This document shows, piece by piece, positions 1 to 8,632 of a stretch of DNA of 64,000 bases. A program made the position numbers and the translations under genes. Below the pieces are notes generated by a model. It did not search any database. It was not told the origin of the DNA and worked only from the letters and a program-made list of their open reading frames with translations. The first letter of the stretch is position 1. Every line of letters begins with the position of its first letter. The stretch comes from Acidimicrobiaceae bacterium (lineage in GTDB: Bacteria > Actinomycetota > Acidimicrobiia > Acidimicrobiales > RAAP-2), in NCBI GenBank assembly GCA_027306605.1, contig DAHUZK010000016.1, forward strand, positions 26,772 to 90,771. The letters run 5' to 3'.

Positions 1-471
1 GTGGCGCGATCGGAGGCAGCCGTGGGGGCGGGCCGCCATCCCGAACGCCCCTACGTGCTGCTGGCCCAGCCCTCGGTGGTCGACCCGACCCGTGCCCCGG
101 GGGGCAAGCAGACGTTGTGGGCGTACTGCCACGTCCCGAACGGATCCACCGTGGACATGCACGAACGGATGGAGCGGCAGATCGAACGCTTCGCTCCCGG
201 CTTCCGCGACCGAGTGCTGGCGCGGACGGTGCGCACGGCCGCCGAGGCCGAACGGCACAACCCGAACCTCCTCGGAGGTGATGTGAACGGCGGCGCGGCG
301 ACACTGCGGCAGACGGCCTTCCGGCCGGTGGCGCGCTGGAACCCCTACCGGACGCCGCTCGAGGGTGTGTATCTCTGCTCGGCCTCGACGCCACCGGGGG
401 GCGGGGTGCACGGGATGTGCGGTGTGGGAGCGGCGGAATCGGTGCTGCGTGACCGCTTCGGGAAGCGCTAG
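1..471 (+). CDS. C-terminal part of a phytoene desaturase-like FAD oxidoreductase (5' truncated by window)
   Basis: The 156 visible residues match the C-terminal third of the NAD(P)/FAD-dependent phytoene desaturase/dehydrogenase-like family. The motifs are a P-S-V-V-D-P-T-R-A-P-G strand, IERFAPGFRDRVLAR, and a final GGGVHGMCG segment where such enzymes close the FAD site. The Rossmann GxGxxG half must lie upstream of base 1, so the GTG at base 1 is probably not the true start. No carotenoid genes are visible next to it, so the substrate is unknown. It converges on the ABC-F gene across a 12-base gap. Confidence 0.75.
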   Translation: MARSEAAVGAGRHPERPYVLLAQPSVVDPTRAPGGKQTLWAYCHVPNGSTVDMHERMERQIERFAPGFRDRVLARTVRTAAEAERHNPNLLGGDVNGGAATLRQTAFRPVARWNPYRTPLEGVYLCSASTPPGGGVHGMCGVGAAESVLRDRFGKR

Positions 472-474
472 ACG

Positions 475-488
475 CCTAGGCGCCTAGG
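475..488. terminator. 14-bp perfect palindrome between convergent genes
   Basis: CCTAGGCGCCTAGG reads the same on both strands. It spans the gap between the oxidoreductase stop and the ABC-F stop, and it includes the ABC-F stop codon. It could act as a short bidirectional terminator stem. There is no U tract, so this is tentative. Confidence 0.3.
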
Positions 489-2196
489 GGCCCGCTCGAC
501 CGTCGGTCGGCTCGTCGCGGGGGCGTCGCACCGGGTCGTCCGGGCCGGGGAGCTCGACGCGGCGGGTGAGGGCGACGGCGTCGAGCAGCCGGCGGTCGTG
601 CGAGACCAGCAGCAACGTGCCCGTGTACCCGTCGAGGGCCGACTCGAGCTGTTCGATGGCCGGGAGGTCGAGGTGATTGGTCGGCTCGTCGAGCACGAGG
701 AAATTGACGCCGAGCGCGGCGAAGGCGGCCAGCTCGGCGCGCGTGCGCTCGCCCGGCGACAGCGACCGGGTGGGGCGCAGGGCCGCGTCGGCACCCAGTC
801 CGAACTTGGCGAGCTGGGAGCGGGCCCGGTCCGCCGGGAGCCCGGTGGTGGCGGCGAAGGACTCGGCCAGCACGTGAGGACCACGGAGCAGGCGCCGGTC
901 CTGGGCGAGCTCGCCGGGCACGACGCTCGGACCGGTGCGGCGGGTGCCGCCGGCGAGGGGCAGGCGGCCGAGGATCGCCTCGACGAGGCTCGTCTTGCCC
1001 GAGCCGTTCGGGCCGACCAGGCCGACACGTTCGGCCCAGCCGATCTCGAGGGTGAGCGGCCCCAGGACGAAGTCGCCGCGCCGGACCACGGCGTCCTCGA
1101 GCCGGACCACGACGTCGCCCGACCGCGCCGCCTCGTTGATGGCGAAGCGGAGGTCCCATCCCTGCCACGGCTTGTCGACGACCTCAAGGGAGTCGAGGGC
1201 CCGCTGGGTGCGACGCGCCCGCGACGCCAGGTTCTCGGTGCGCTCGATGCGGAAGTCGCGCTGGGTCTTGTCCCTGTCCCGAGGCTGCTTCTTCTCGCGC
1301 CTGACGCCCGTGGTCGCCCACCGGCGCTCGCGGCGGGCCCTCCGGTCGAGGACGCCCCGCCGCGACTCGTAGACCGCGTAGGCCTCCTCGGCATGCGCCC
1401 GGTTGGCGGCCCGTTCCGCCTGGAAGGCTGCCCAGCCACCGGCGAACTGCCGTGAGCCGTGCGTGTGCTCGTCGAGCTCGAGCACCTCGGTCACGGTGCG
1501 CTCCAGGAAGGCCCGGTCGTGCGACACGATGACCATGGCGCCGCGCCGGCCGTCGACCACCTCCTCGAGCCGGGACAGGCCGTCGAAATCGAGGTCGTTC
1601 GTCGGCTCGTCGAGGAGGGTCACGTCGAAGCGGGCCAAGAGCACGGCAGCCAGCGCGGCACGAGCCGCCTGGCCGCCCGAGAGGGTGGCGAGCGGCAGGC
1701 CGAGGACGGTCTCGGGCAGACCCACCTGGCGGAGCGCGGCCACCAGGCGGGCCTCGAAGTCGCCGGCCGAGGTCGCCTCGTAGCGGGTCAGCGCCGCGGC
1801 GTAGCGCTCCTCGGCCGCCACAGCGCCCGTGGCGAGCGCGCCGGCCGCTTCGGCCAGCGCGGCCTCGCCGGCGGTCACGCCCGTGCGTCGCTCGAGGGCG
1901 GCTCGCACCGTGTCGTCACCTCCGGGATGCTCCTGGCCGAGATAGCCCACGGAGGCGTCGGGCGGATCGAGCACGACCTTGCCGCCGTCGGGGACGACGA
2001 GACCGGAGAGCACCTGGAGCAGGGTCGACTTGCCGGCGCCGTTGGGCCCGATCACGCCGAGACAGGTACCGGCGGCGACGCGCAGGGAGACGTCGTCGAG
2101 GACGACCCTGCCCCCCCGCTCGCAGCGGATGTGGCGGGCGACGAGGGTGGCGGCTGGTGCAGCGGGGGACGGTGGTGCAGCGGGGAAGGAGGGCAT
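484..2196 (-). CDS. ABC-F family ATPase (duplicated ATP-binding cassette, no membrane domain)
   Basis: A soluble 570-residue protein with two ABC ATPase modules. The Walker A sites are GPNGAGKST near residue 50 and GPNGSGKTS in the second half. The Walker B sites are LLDEPTNDLD and VLDEPTNHLD, and both LSGGQ/LSPGE-type signatures are present. An Arg/Lys-rich linker with the usual charged helices joins the modules. This is the ABC-F layout of ribosome-associated factors (EttA, Uup, antibiotic-resistance ABC-F). Which subtype it is cannot be decided from sequence alone. The ORF track starts at 2253, but the ATG at 2196 has GGAG about 8 bases upstream and removes a nonconserved leader. A possible -10 (TACCAT) lies at 2302-2297 on the minus strand. 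Confidence 0.85.
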   Translation of the reverse strand: MPSFPAAPPSPAAPAATLVARHIRCERGGRVVLDDVSLRVAAGTCLGVIGPNGAGKSTLLQVLSGLVVPDGGKVVLDPPDASVGYLGQEHPGGDDTVRAALERRTGVTAGEAALAEAAGALATGAVAAEERYAAALTRYEATSAGDFEARLVAALRQVGLPETVLGLPLATLSGGQAARAALAAVLLARFDVTLLDEPTNDLDFDGLSRLEEVVDGRRGAMVIVSHDRAFLERTVTEVLELDEHTHGSRQFAGGWAAFQAERAANRAHAEEAYAVYESRRGVLDRRARRERRWATTGVRREKKQPRDRDKTQRDFRIERTENLASRARRTQRALDSLEVVDKPWQGWDLRFAINEAARSGDVVVRLEDAVVRRGDFVLGPLTLEIGWAERVGLVGPNGSGKTSLVEAILGRLPLAGGTRRTGPSVVPGELAQDRRLLRGPHVLAESFAATTGLPADRARSQLAKFGLGADAALRPTRSLSPGERTRAELAAFAALGVNFLVLDEPTNHLDLPAIEQLESALDGYTGTLLLVSHDRRLLDAVALTRRVELPGPDDPVRRPRDEPTDGRAGP

Positions 2197-2423
2197 GAGT
2201 GAGCTCCGGCACAGGGACGGCGGGTGACAACGGGCGGCGGGTGACGACGACACCGATGGGCCGCGGGACGCGCTGGGGCTCTACCTCACGCCCGGCATGG
2301 TAGCTCGCGACGCCCCGGTACCGGCCACGCGATGGCAACCGCGCTGCGACGGGACCGTTCCGGTGCGCGCGGTACCGTGCCCGCACGGGTTGCTGGTTGG
2401 CCGACCGGCATGAGGGGGGAGCA

Positions 2424-4061
2424 GTGCGGGCGAGCGTCAAAGCCGTCGAGTCGCGCCATGTGCCGACGGCGGACGCCGCCCCTGCCGATGCGGAGGCGCC
2501 GCGGGGAGCCCCGAGCACGGCCGCCGACCCGGGCTCGACCACCAGAGCGGCGGAAGCGGCGGAAGCGGCGGGAGCGGCGGGAGCGGCGCGGCGGCCGCTG
2601 CCACCGCGGGCCGTCGAGCTGCTCGGGCTGGCACTCGGGGTCGGGTTCATCGCAGCCGTCGCGCTGAACCGTCCGCTCTCGAGCGACGAGCTGTGGTCGG
2701 TCGCCGCCGGTCAGTGGATGCTGTCCCACCACGCCATCATGGGCCTGGACCCCTTCAGCTACACCGAGGCGCATCGGCGCTGGGTGACCGACGAGTGGGG
2801 CTCCGAGGTGGTGCTGGCCTCGCTGGTCCGGTCCGTCGGCTCCTGGGCGTATGCCGTCTATGCCATCGTGCTCGGCGGGGGATGCCTGTGGGCGAGCGCC
2901 GCCTACGCCCGGGTGCTCGGCGCCCGCGGCGGGCGGGTGGCGGCCATCGTGCTGCTCTTGGCCGGCGGACTGGCCGGCACCGTGGTCTACGACCGCGGTC
3001 TCGATTTCTCGCTGGTCTGGTTCCCCCTGGATCTGCTGGTCCTCGCCAAGGCGCGCCGCGATGTGCGCTGGCTGTGGCTGTTGCCGCCCCTGTGCGTGCT
3101 CTGGGTCAACACCCACGGGTCCGTCCTGCTGGGCCTGGTGGTGATCGGTGTCGAGCTGGCTTGGTCCCTGGTCCCGCGGCGCGTCGTGCGGCGCGTCGGC
3201 GGGACGCTCCAGGCGCCGCACCCCAAGTCGTTGGCGCTGGCGCTGGCCGCCTCGCTGCTGGCCTCGTTCGTCACGCCGTACGGACCGGGCCTCCTCGTCT
3301 ACGACCTGAACGTCTCGCGCAACCCGCAGATCACCAAGTACATCAACGAGTGGCATTCGCCGGACTTCCATTCCGCGATGACCCTGCTCGTCTTCCTGGT
3401 GCCCCTGGCACTGCTGGTGGCCTGCCTGTGGACCCGCCGGCTCCCGCTGTTGGAGTGCTCGCTCGCCGCCGCCCTCTTCGTCGAAGGCCTGCGCACCGAG
3501 CGCATCGCCGTCTACCTCATGCTCGTCGCCGGCGGCTTGGCCGCCTCGCTCCCGGCTCGTCGGCCCTGGAGCACCACGGCCCGGCGGGGTGCCGCGGTCG
3601 TGCTGGCCGGCCTGGGTGTCGTCATCCTGGCCGCGCCGTCGGTCCCCACCGGAAGCGTGTCGCCGGCGGAGCCCGTCGCAGCCTTCGACTTCTTGCAGTC
3701 GCACCCCGGGCGGATCTTCACGGAGTACTCGTGGGGCGACTACTCGATCATGCGCCACCGCGCCACGTTCGTGGACGGACGCACGGATCTCTTCGAGGGC
3801 AAGGTGTTGACCCAGTTCTTCGACGTGATGAACCTGACCGTCGCGCCCGACCCCATCCTGGCGGCCTATCACGTGGACTATGTCGTGTGGGCCCCCCACA
3901 CGGCGCTCTCGGTCTATCTCGCCCACGACCCCCGCTGGCGGGTGGTGGAGCGCACCGCGGTGGCATCGGTGTTCGCCCGACGGGCTCAGCCCAACACGGC
4001 TGCGACGCCGCGTGTCTCACCGTCCTCGTCGGCCCAGACGTCGAGCGCGCCGAAGCCGTAG
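2424..4061 (+). CDS. Polytopic GT-C-like membrane protein of unknown function
   Basis: About 545 residues. A low-complexity Ala/Glu/Pro N-terminus (AEAAEAAGAAGAA repeat) is followed by roughly ten hydrophobic segments and a C-terminal extracytoplasmic part. Motifs LDPFSYT, WVTDEWGSE and NTHGSVLLG recur in uncharacterised bacterial membrane proteins related to GT-C (Dol-P-Man-type) glycosyltransferases, as does YSWGDYS...DGRTDLF near the end. The donor and acceptor are unknown. GTG at 2424 is preferred because AGGGGGGAG precedes it. The ORF track's TTG at 2397 has no ribosome site. A TACCGT hexamer at 2373-2378 is a possible -10. The 3' end overlaps the convergent methyltransferase gene by 76 bases. 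Confidence 0.6.
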   Translation: MRASVKAVESRHVPTADAAPADAEAPRGAPSTAADPGSTTRAAEAAEAAGAAGAARRPLPPRAVELLGLALGVGFIAAVALNRPLSSDELWSVAAGQWMLSHHAIMGLDPFSYTEAHRRWVTDEWGSEVVLASLVRSVGSWAYAVYAIVLGGGCLWASAAYARVLGARGGRVAAIVLLLAGGLAGTVVYDRGLDFSLVWFPLDLLVLAKARRDVRWLWLLPPLCVLWVNTHGSVLLGLVVIGVELAWSLVPRRVVRRVGGTLQAPHPKSLALALAASLLASFVTPYGPGLLVYDLNVSRNPQITKYINEWHSPDFHSAMTLLVFLVPLALLVACLWTRRLPLLECSLAAALFVEGLRTERIAVYLMLVAGGLAASLPARRPWSTTARRGAAVVLAGLGVVILAAPSVPTGSVSPAEPVAAFDFLQSHPGRIFTEYSWGDYSIMRHRATFVDGRTDLFEGKVLTQFFDVMNLTVAPDPILAAYHVDYVVWAPHTALSVYLAHDPRWRVVERTAVASVFARRAQPNTAATPRVSPSSSAQTSSAPKP

Positions 4062-4774
4062 CGGGCCAGCGCCGGCTCGAGCAGCTCGGCCTGCTCCCCG
4101 CCGATCTCGAGGAGGAGCGAGCCACCTCGACGGAGCATCCGGGGCGCGTCCGCCACGGCGCGACGCAGGACGTCGGTACCGTCGGGCCCACCGTCGTAGT
4201 GCGAGGCATCCTCGAATCGGAGCGTGTCGCGGGGGAGCAGGGCCAAGTCCGGCGTGGGCACGTAGGGAACCACGGCCACCACGACGTCGAGCGCACCGTG
4301 CAACTCGCCGGGCACGGGGGCATAGAGGTCGCCGTGCACGGCATCGACGCCGTTCGACCTGGCACAGGCCACCGCGCGCGGATCGGTGTCGGTGCCCACG
4401 ACGCGCGCCCGGGGCCTGGCGGCCGAGAGGCTGGCGGCGAGGGCGCCCGAGCCGGTGCACAGATCGAGGGCACAGCCGCCGGCGGGCAGCCGCGCCGCGG
4501 CACGGCGGGCCAAGGGGAGGCTCTGCCAGCGGGGCACGTAGACGCCGGGCTCGACACGCAGCTCGAGATCGCCGAAGGCGGCCCGGCCCGTGACCCATGC
4601 CAGGGGCTCGCCGCTGAGGCGGCGCTCGGCCAGGACCCCGAGCAGCGCCTCGTCGCCCCCGGCCCGGGCGATCAGCTCCTCGGCCTCCTCGGTGGCGGCC
4701 ACGCACCCGGCCCGGGACAGCCGTGCGGCGAGGGCGGCGGCGGTGTCGGCGTCGGGTCGTGGTCGCGTCGTCAG
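3986..4774 (-). CDS. PrmC/HemK-related methyltransferase with altered NPPY motif
   Basis: A 262-residue class I SAM methyltransferase. The SAM-binding strand ALDLCTGSGALAASL is clear, followed by GTDTDPRAVACAR. The C-terminal half (YDGGPDGTDVLRRAVADAP, LLLEIGGEQ) matches the PrmC-related family annotated as protein-(glutamine-N5) methyltransferase of unknown specificity. The substrate motif, NPPY in PrmC and NAPY in that subfamily, reads VVPY here, so the Asn that holds the target Gln amide is missing. No ATG, GTG or TTG sits at the expected N-terminus. The best start is CTG at 4774, whose CTGA overlaps the MFS stop. A GTG at 4702 would remove the conserved AGCV region. Translation is probably coupled to the MFS gene. 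Confidence 0.75.
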   Translation of the reverse strand: MTTRPRPDADTAAALAARLSRAGCVAATEEAEELIARAGGDEALLGVLAERRLSGEPLAWVTGRAAFGDLELRVEPGVYVPRWQSLPLARRAAARLPAGGCALDLCTGSGALAASLSAARPRARVVGTDTDPRAVACARSNGVDAVHGDLYAPVPGELHGALDVVVAVVPYVPTPDLALLPRDTLRFEDASHYDGGPDGTDVLRRAVADAPRMLRRGGSLLLEIGGEQAELLEPALARYGFGALDVWADEDGETRGVAAVLG

Positions 4775-6309
4775 TCCAACATCGCCCCGGCGACGGGGGC
4801 GTCGTCGGCGGGGCCGGAATCGGCTGCGGGCGCGCGCACCGCGGCGTGGTTCGGCAGGAAGAGCGTGGGGACGAAAGCGATGAGGATCGCCCCGACGGAC
4901 CACCAGAAGGTGTGGGCGAACGCGGCCGCGACCGGGTCGGCCACGGGCGGCGGCAGCTTGACCGTGGCGCCCACCACGCCGGCGCTCCCGCCGAACTTCG
5001 CCGCGGCGGGGCCGAGGTTGGCGATGATCTGCCGCTCGAGCACGACGGCGAACAGTGCGGTGGCCACGGAGCCACCGATCAGGCGCATGATGTTCATCAC
5101 CGTCGACGCCTTGGGGATCTCCGCGTGGTTCAAGTCGAAGTAGGCCGCCGCGGTCACCGGCATCATCGACAGGCCGAGCCCGAGGCCGCGCACGAAGAGC
5201 GTGACGGCCAGGAGGAGCTCGTTGGTGTCGGCCGTGACGAAGGCGAAGGGCACGGTGGCGGCGGCCATGACGAGGATGCCGAACGGCACCACCCGGCGCG
5301 GGCCGAGACGGTCGGTGATGCTGCCGGCCCAGCGCATGATGCAGGCGGCACCGATTCCCTGTGGCGCCATCAGCAGGCCCGCCATCCAGGCCTCCTGGCC
5401 ACGTGCCACCTGGTAGTAGATCGGGAGCAGGAACATCGAGCCGAACAGCGTGGCACCGATGACGAAGATGCAGACGTTGGCGATGGCGAAGTTCCGGTTC
5501 TTGAACGGATGGAGGTCGAGCAGCGGATGTTTCGCGCGGACGGCGTGGAGGATGAAGCCCGCCATGAGCACGACCCCCAGGACGAAGCTGACGAGCACGG
5601 CCGGGCTGGTGTAGGAACCGGTGGTCCCGACCTCGGAGAGCGAGTAGATCAGGGCGGCGAGGCCGGGCGAGAGCAGGCAGAAGCCGACGGTGTCGAACGC
5701 GGTGCGCGAGGGACCGTCGGTGTCGAACCGCGGCAGCCACCGGCCGGAGAGGACCAAGGTCACGATCCCGATGGGGACGTTGATGTAGAAGATCCAGCGC
5801 CAGGTGTAGTTGGAGACGATGAGGCCACCGATGACGGGCCCCATGATCGGCCCGAGCACCATGGGGACCCCGATGATGCTCATTACGCGTCCCATCCGTT
5901 GCGGTCCCGAGGCGCGGGCGAGGATGGACTGGCCGACCGGCAGGAGCATCCCGCCGCCGATCCCCTGGAGGACCCGGAAGAAGATGAGCGAGTTGGCCGA
6001 CCAGGCCAGCCCGCACAGGCTGGAACCGATCACGAAGAGCGCGGTCGAGCTCATCCAGATGCGCTTGGCCCCGAAACGGTCCACCGCCCATCCGGTCACG
6101 GGCGTGACGAGGGCCAGGGCGAGCAGGTAACCGGTGGCGACCCATTGGATCGTCGTCACCGAGACGTGGAAGTCGCGGCCCAGCGTGGCGAGCGCCACCG
6201 CCACGATCGTCGTGTCGAGGATCGACATGATCGATCCCAGGACCACGATGGTGGAGGTGCGGCGCAGCTCGGGCGTGAGCTTGAAGGGTGCGGCCTGCGG
6301 GCGTGCCAT
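4771..6309 (-). CDS. MFS drug-efflux transporter, DHA2 (EmrB/QacA) type
   Basis: 512 residues with about 14 predicted membrane helices. The family hallmarks are the TM1 motif ILDTTIVAVALATLG, the loop 2-3 motif GWAVDRFGAKRIWM, and GGGMLLPVGQSIL in TM4-5. It is likely a proton-driven exporter of lipophilic compounds in the cytoplasmic membrane. A MarR-family regulator is divergent, 68 bases away, with overlapping promoters. That is the usual arrangement for substrate-induced efflux. The downstream methyltransferase overlaps the stop codon. Confidence 0.88.
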   Translation of the reverse strand: MARPQAAPFKLTPELRRTSTIVVLGSIMSILDTTIVAVALATLGRDFHVSVTTIQWVATGYLLALALVTPVTGWAVDRFGAKRIWMSSTALFVIGSSLCGLAWSANSLIFFRVLQGIGGGMLLPVGQSILARASGPQRMGRVMSIIGVPMVLGPIMGPVIGGLIVSNYTWRWIFYINVPIGIVTLVLSGRWLPRFDTDGPSRTAFDTVGFCLLSPGLAALIYSLSEVGTTGSYTSPAVLVSFVLGVVLMAGFILHAVRAKHPLLDLHPFKNRNFAIANVCIFVIGATLFGSMFLLPIYYQVARGQEAWMAGLLMAPQGIGAACIMRWAGSITDRLGPRRVVPFGILVMAAATVPFAFVTADTNELLLAVTLFVRGLGLGLSMMPVTAAAYFDLNHAEIPKASTVMNIMRLIGGSVATALFAVVLERQIIANLGPAAAKFGGSAGVVGATVKLPPPVADPVAAAFAHTFWWSVGAILIAFVPTLFLPNHAAVRAPAADSGPADDAPVAGAMLD

Positions 6310-6321
6310 GGGGATTAGTTC

Positions 6322-6371
6322 ATGTTACTCAAAGGTATGAAGTTGTCAAATATCTCCCGCGGTGGGACAAT
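6322..6371. promoter_or_regulatory. Overlapping divergent promoters of the MFS exporter and marR gene
   Basis: Plus strand: TTGTCA (6343-6348), 17-base spacer, GACAAT (6366-6371), then six bases to the marR ATG, so the marR transcript is probably leaderless. Minus strand: TTGACA (6349-6344), 16-base spacer, TAACAT (6327-6322), reading into the MFS gene. The two -35 boxes occupy the same bases on opposite strands. This stretch is unusually AT-rich for the window. TCAAA occurs twice and may be part of a MarR operator. Confidence 0.55.
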
Positions 6372-6377
6372 GCCGCC

Positions 6378-6818
6378 ATGGGAGTGGCCGAGGAGGCCTT
6401 CGAGCGTCTGCGCCGGGTCGCCTTCGAGGGCGAGCACGTCGAGCGGATGGCCGCTCTCGGCGGCCGGACGAAGCTCTCGCCCGGCGTCATCAAGATGTTG
6501 ATGCGCCTGGGGCGCCAGGACGGCGTCTCGATGGGCGAGATGGCCCGCGGCATCGGGTGCGACCCGTCCTACATCACGGCGCTGGTCGACGATCTCGACG
6601 AGCGGGGCCTGGCCCGGCGCCAGCCGTCGCCCGACGACCGGCGGGTGAAGACGGTCGTCCTGACCGACCGCGGGCGTGCCCTGGCCGCCGAGATCGACGC
6701 CACGCTCTCGGTGCCGCCCGCCGCCTTCGGCGCCCTTTCCGACGCCGAGCTCCGCCAGCTCCGGGACCTGCTCGACAAGGTCCTCGAGCACCGTGGCCTG
6801 ACGGCCGGAGCCGCCTGA
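6378..6818 (+). CDS. MarR-family transcriptional regulator
   Basis: 146 residues with the MarR winged helix-turn-helix. VSMGEMARGIGCDPSYITALVDDLDERGLARR is the HTH plus recognition helix, followed by the wing DDRRVKTVVLTDRGRAL. The flanking helices would form the dimer interface. ATG at 6378 is chosen because it starts the conserved part and lies six bases after a good -10. The ORF track's longer form begins inside the promoter. It likely represses itself and the divergent MFS exporter. The ligand is unknown. Confidence 0.85.
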   Translation: MGVAEEAFERLRRVAFEGEHVERMAALGGRTKLSPGVIKMLMRLGRQDGVSMGEMARGIGCDPSYITALVDDLDERGLARRQPSPDDRRVKTVVLTDRGRALAAEIDATLSVPPAAFGALSDAELRQLRDLLDKVLEHRGLTAGAA

Positions 6819-6864
6819 GGGGCCCTGTCGGTCGCGCGGGCCCGCACGAGGCAGACTGCATCCG

Positions 6865-7767
6865 ATGTCTGCCGTGGCCGTCGAGCACCTCTCCAAGTCC
6901 TACGGTGACAAGGTCGCCGTGCGCGACGTCAACTTCGAGGTCCGGCGCGGCGAGGTCTTCGCGCTGTTGGGGCCCAACGGCGCGGGCAAGACGACGACAG
7001 TGGAGATCCTCGAGGGGTTTCGCCATCGCAGCGGCGGGCGGGTGGAGACGCTCGGGGTCGATCCGGCCGACAGGGCCACGCAGCGCTGGCTGCGCACCCG
7101 CATCGGCGTCATCCTCCAGGAGCTCGCCATCGAGCCCTACTACTCGGTGCGCCAGGTGCTGACGCGCAATGCCGGCTACTACCCCGACCCGCGCCCCGTC
7201 GAAGAGGTGATGGACCTGATCGGGCTGGCCCACAAGGCCGACGACCGGGTCAAGCACCTCTCGGGCGGTCAGCAGCGGCGCCTCGACGTCGGACTCGGCA
7301 TCATCGGGAACCCCGAGCTGTTGTTCCTCGACGAGCCGACGACCGGACTCGACCCCTCGGGCCGGCGCGAGACGTGGGATCTCATCCGTCGTCTCGCCGC
7401 CGAAGGCACCACCGTTGTCCTCACCACGCACTACATGGACGAGGTCGAGGCCCTGGCCCACCAGGTGGCCGTGCTGTCGGACCAGCAGATCGTGGCGAGC
7501 GGCACGCCGGCGTCGATCGGCGGACGCGACCTGGGCGCCGTCACCATCCGGTTCCGCCTGCCCGAGGGCGTGTCGGCGGCGGAGCTGCCGATCCCGGTGG
7601 GCGCAGCCGGTGACGGGCTGGTCGAGATCCACACCGACGACGAGGTGCGCGTGCTGCACGACCTCACGGGCTGGGCGCTGGCCGGCGGCCACCTGCTGGC
7701 CGGTCTCGCCGTCTCGCGGGTGTCGCTGGAGGACGTCTACCTCGGCCTCACGAGGTCGGACCGGTGA
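6865..7767 (+). CDS. ABC transporter ATP-binding subunit (DrrA/CcmA type)
   Basis: A 300-residue single ATPase domain with Walker A LLGPNGAGKTTT, signature LSGGQQRRLD, Walker B LLFLDEPTTGLDP and the H-loop TTHYMDE. A C-terminal extension of about 75 residues is typical of DrrA-like drug and lipid exporters. It energises the permease encoded immediately downstream, whose GTG start overlaps this stop. CAGACT seven bases before the ATG could be the -10 of a leaderless transcript. Confidence 0.9.
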   Translation: MSAVAVEHLSKSYGDKVAVRDVNFEVRRGEVFALLGPNGAGKTTTVEILEGFRHRSGGRVETLGVDPADRATQRWLRTRIGVILQELAIEPYYSVRQVLTRNAGYYPDPRPVEEVMDLIGLAHKADDRVKHLSGGQQRRLDVGLGIIGNPELLFLDEPTTGLDPSGRRETWDLIRRLAAEGTTVVLTTHYMDEVEALAHQVAVLSDQQIVASGTPASIGGRDLGAVTIRFRLPEGVSAAELPIPVGAAGDGLVEIHTDDEVRVLHDLTGWALAGGHLLAGLAVSRVSLEDVYLGLTRSDR

Positions 7768-8600
7768 GCACGGTCTCGGGACGGGACGTGTCCGCCACGG
7801 CCTCCCTGCCGGAGCAGGGGAGCTTCCGTGGCGCGCGGGACCTGGGACTGGTCGTGCGTCAGGTCGGGTTCGAGCAGCTGTCGTTCTGGCTGAACCCCAT
7901 CGGCGCGCTGATGACGGTCGCCTTCTCCATGGTCTTCCTCATCCTGCTCGGGGCCACGGCCGGGAAGAGCACCGTCGCCTCCTACGGCGGCATCAAGTTG
8001 CTCGAGTACTACGTGGCCGGGTTCTGCGCCTACGGCGTGATGTCGTCGTGCTTCATGGTCCTCTCCACCACCTTGGTGAACCGTCGCGAGACCGGCCTCC
8101 TCAAGCGCCTGCGCCTGAGCCCGCTGCCCACCTGGATGCTCATGGACGCCCTCGTCATCAACGCCATGATCGTGGCCGTCCTGGGTGTGCTGCTCCTCCT
8201 CGTCGTCGGTTGGATCGGGTACGGCGTGACGGGGCCGGCCCACTGGGCCCCCTTCGTCGTCACGCTGCTCGTGGGCATGGTGTGCTTCAGCGCGATGGGC
8301 GTCGGCATGAGCACGCTGGTGCCCAACGCCGACGCCGCCGGCCCGATGGTCAGCCTCATCTTCTTCATCCTGGTGGCGCTGTCGGGCCTGTGGTTCCCCC
8401 TCACGCCGGGGTCGGGCCTGGCCACCTTCGCCGGTCTGTTCCCGATACGGCATCTGATCGACGCGCTGGTGGCGTCGTTCACCGGGCAGCCGGGGACGCC
8501 CACGTGGCCCTGGCGCGACCTGGGCGTGATGCTCCTCTGGGGGGCGGCGGGCATGGTGGTCGGCCTCCGGCGCTGGAGCTGGTCGCCGCGGCGGGGATGA
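7764..8600 (+). CDS. ABC-2 type transporter permease
   Basis: 278 residues with six predicted membrane spans of the ABC-2 membrane family (DrrB-like). The gene starts at a GTG whose last bases form the TGA of the ATPase gene, so the pair is translationally coupled. Together they should form an exporter of a drug, lipid or polymer. The substrate cannot be read from the sequence. Confidence 0.87.
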   Translation: MSTVSGRDVSATASLPEQGSFRGARDLGLVVRQVGFEQLSFWLNPIGALMTVAFSMVFLILLGATAGKSTVASYGGIKLLEYYVAGFCAYGVMSSCFMVLSTTLVNRRETGLLKRLRLSPLPTWMLMDALVINAMIVAVLGVLLLLVVGWIGYGVTGPAHWAPFVVTLLVGMVCFSAMGVGMSTLVPNADAAGPMVSLIFFILVALSGLWFPLTPGSGLATFAGLFPIRHLIDALVASFTGQPGTPTWPWRDLGVMLLWGAAGMVVGLRRWSWSPRRG

Positions 8601-8632
8601 CCGGTCCTCGACACGTCGGCTAGAAGAGGACG

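Noticed and set aside
2286-3926. 546-residue minus-strand frame opposite the GT-C-like protein
   Set aside because: Gln/Gly/Arg/Asp-rich shadow; the plus strand has membrane helices and conserved motifs.
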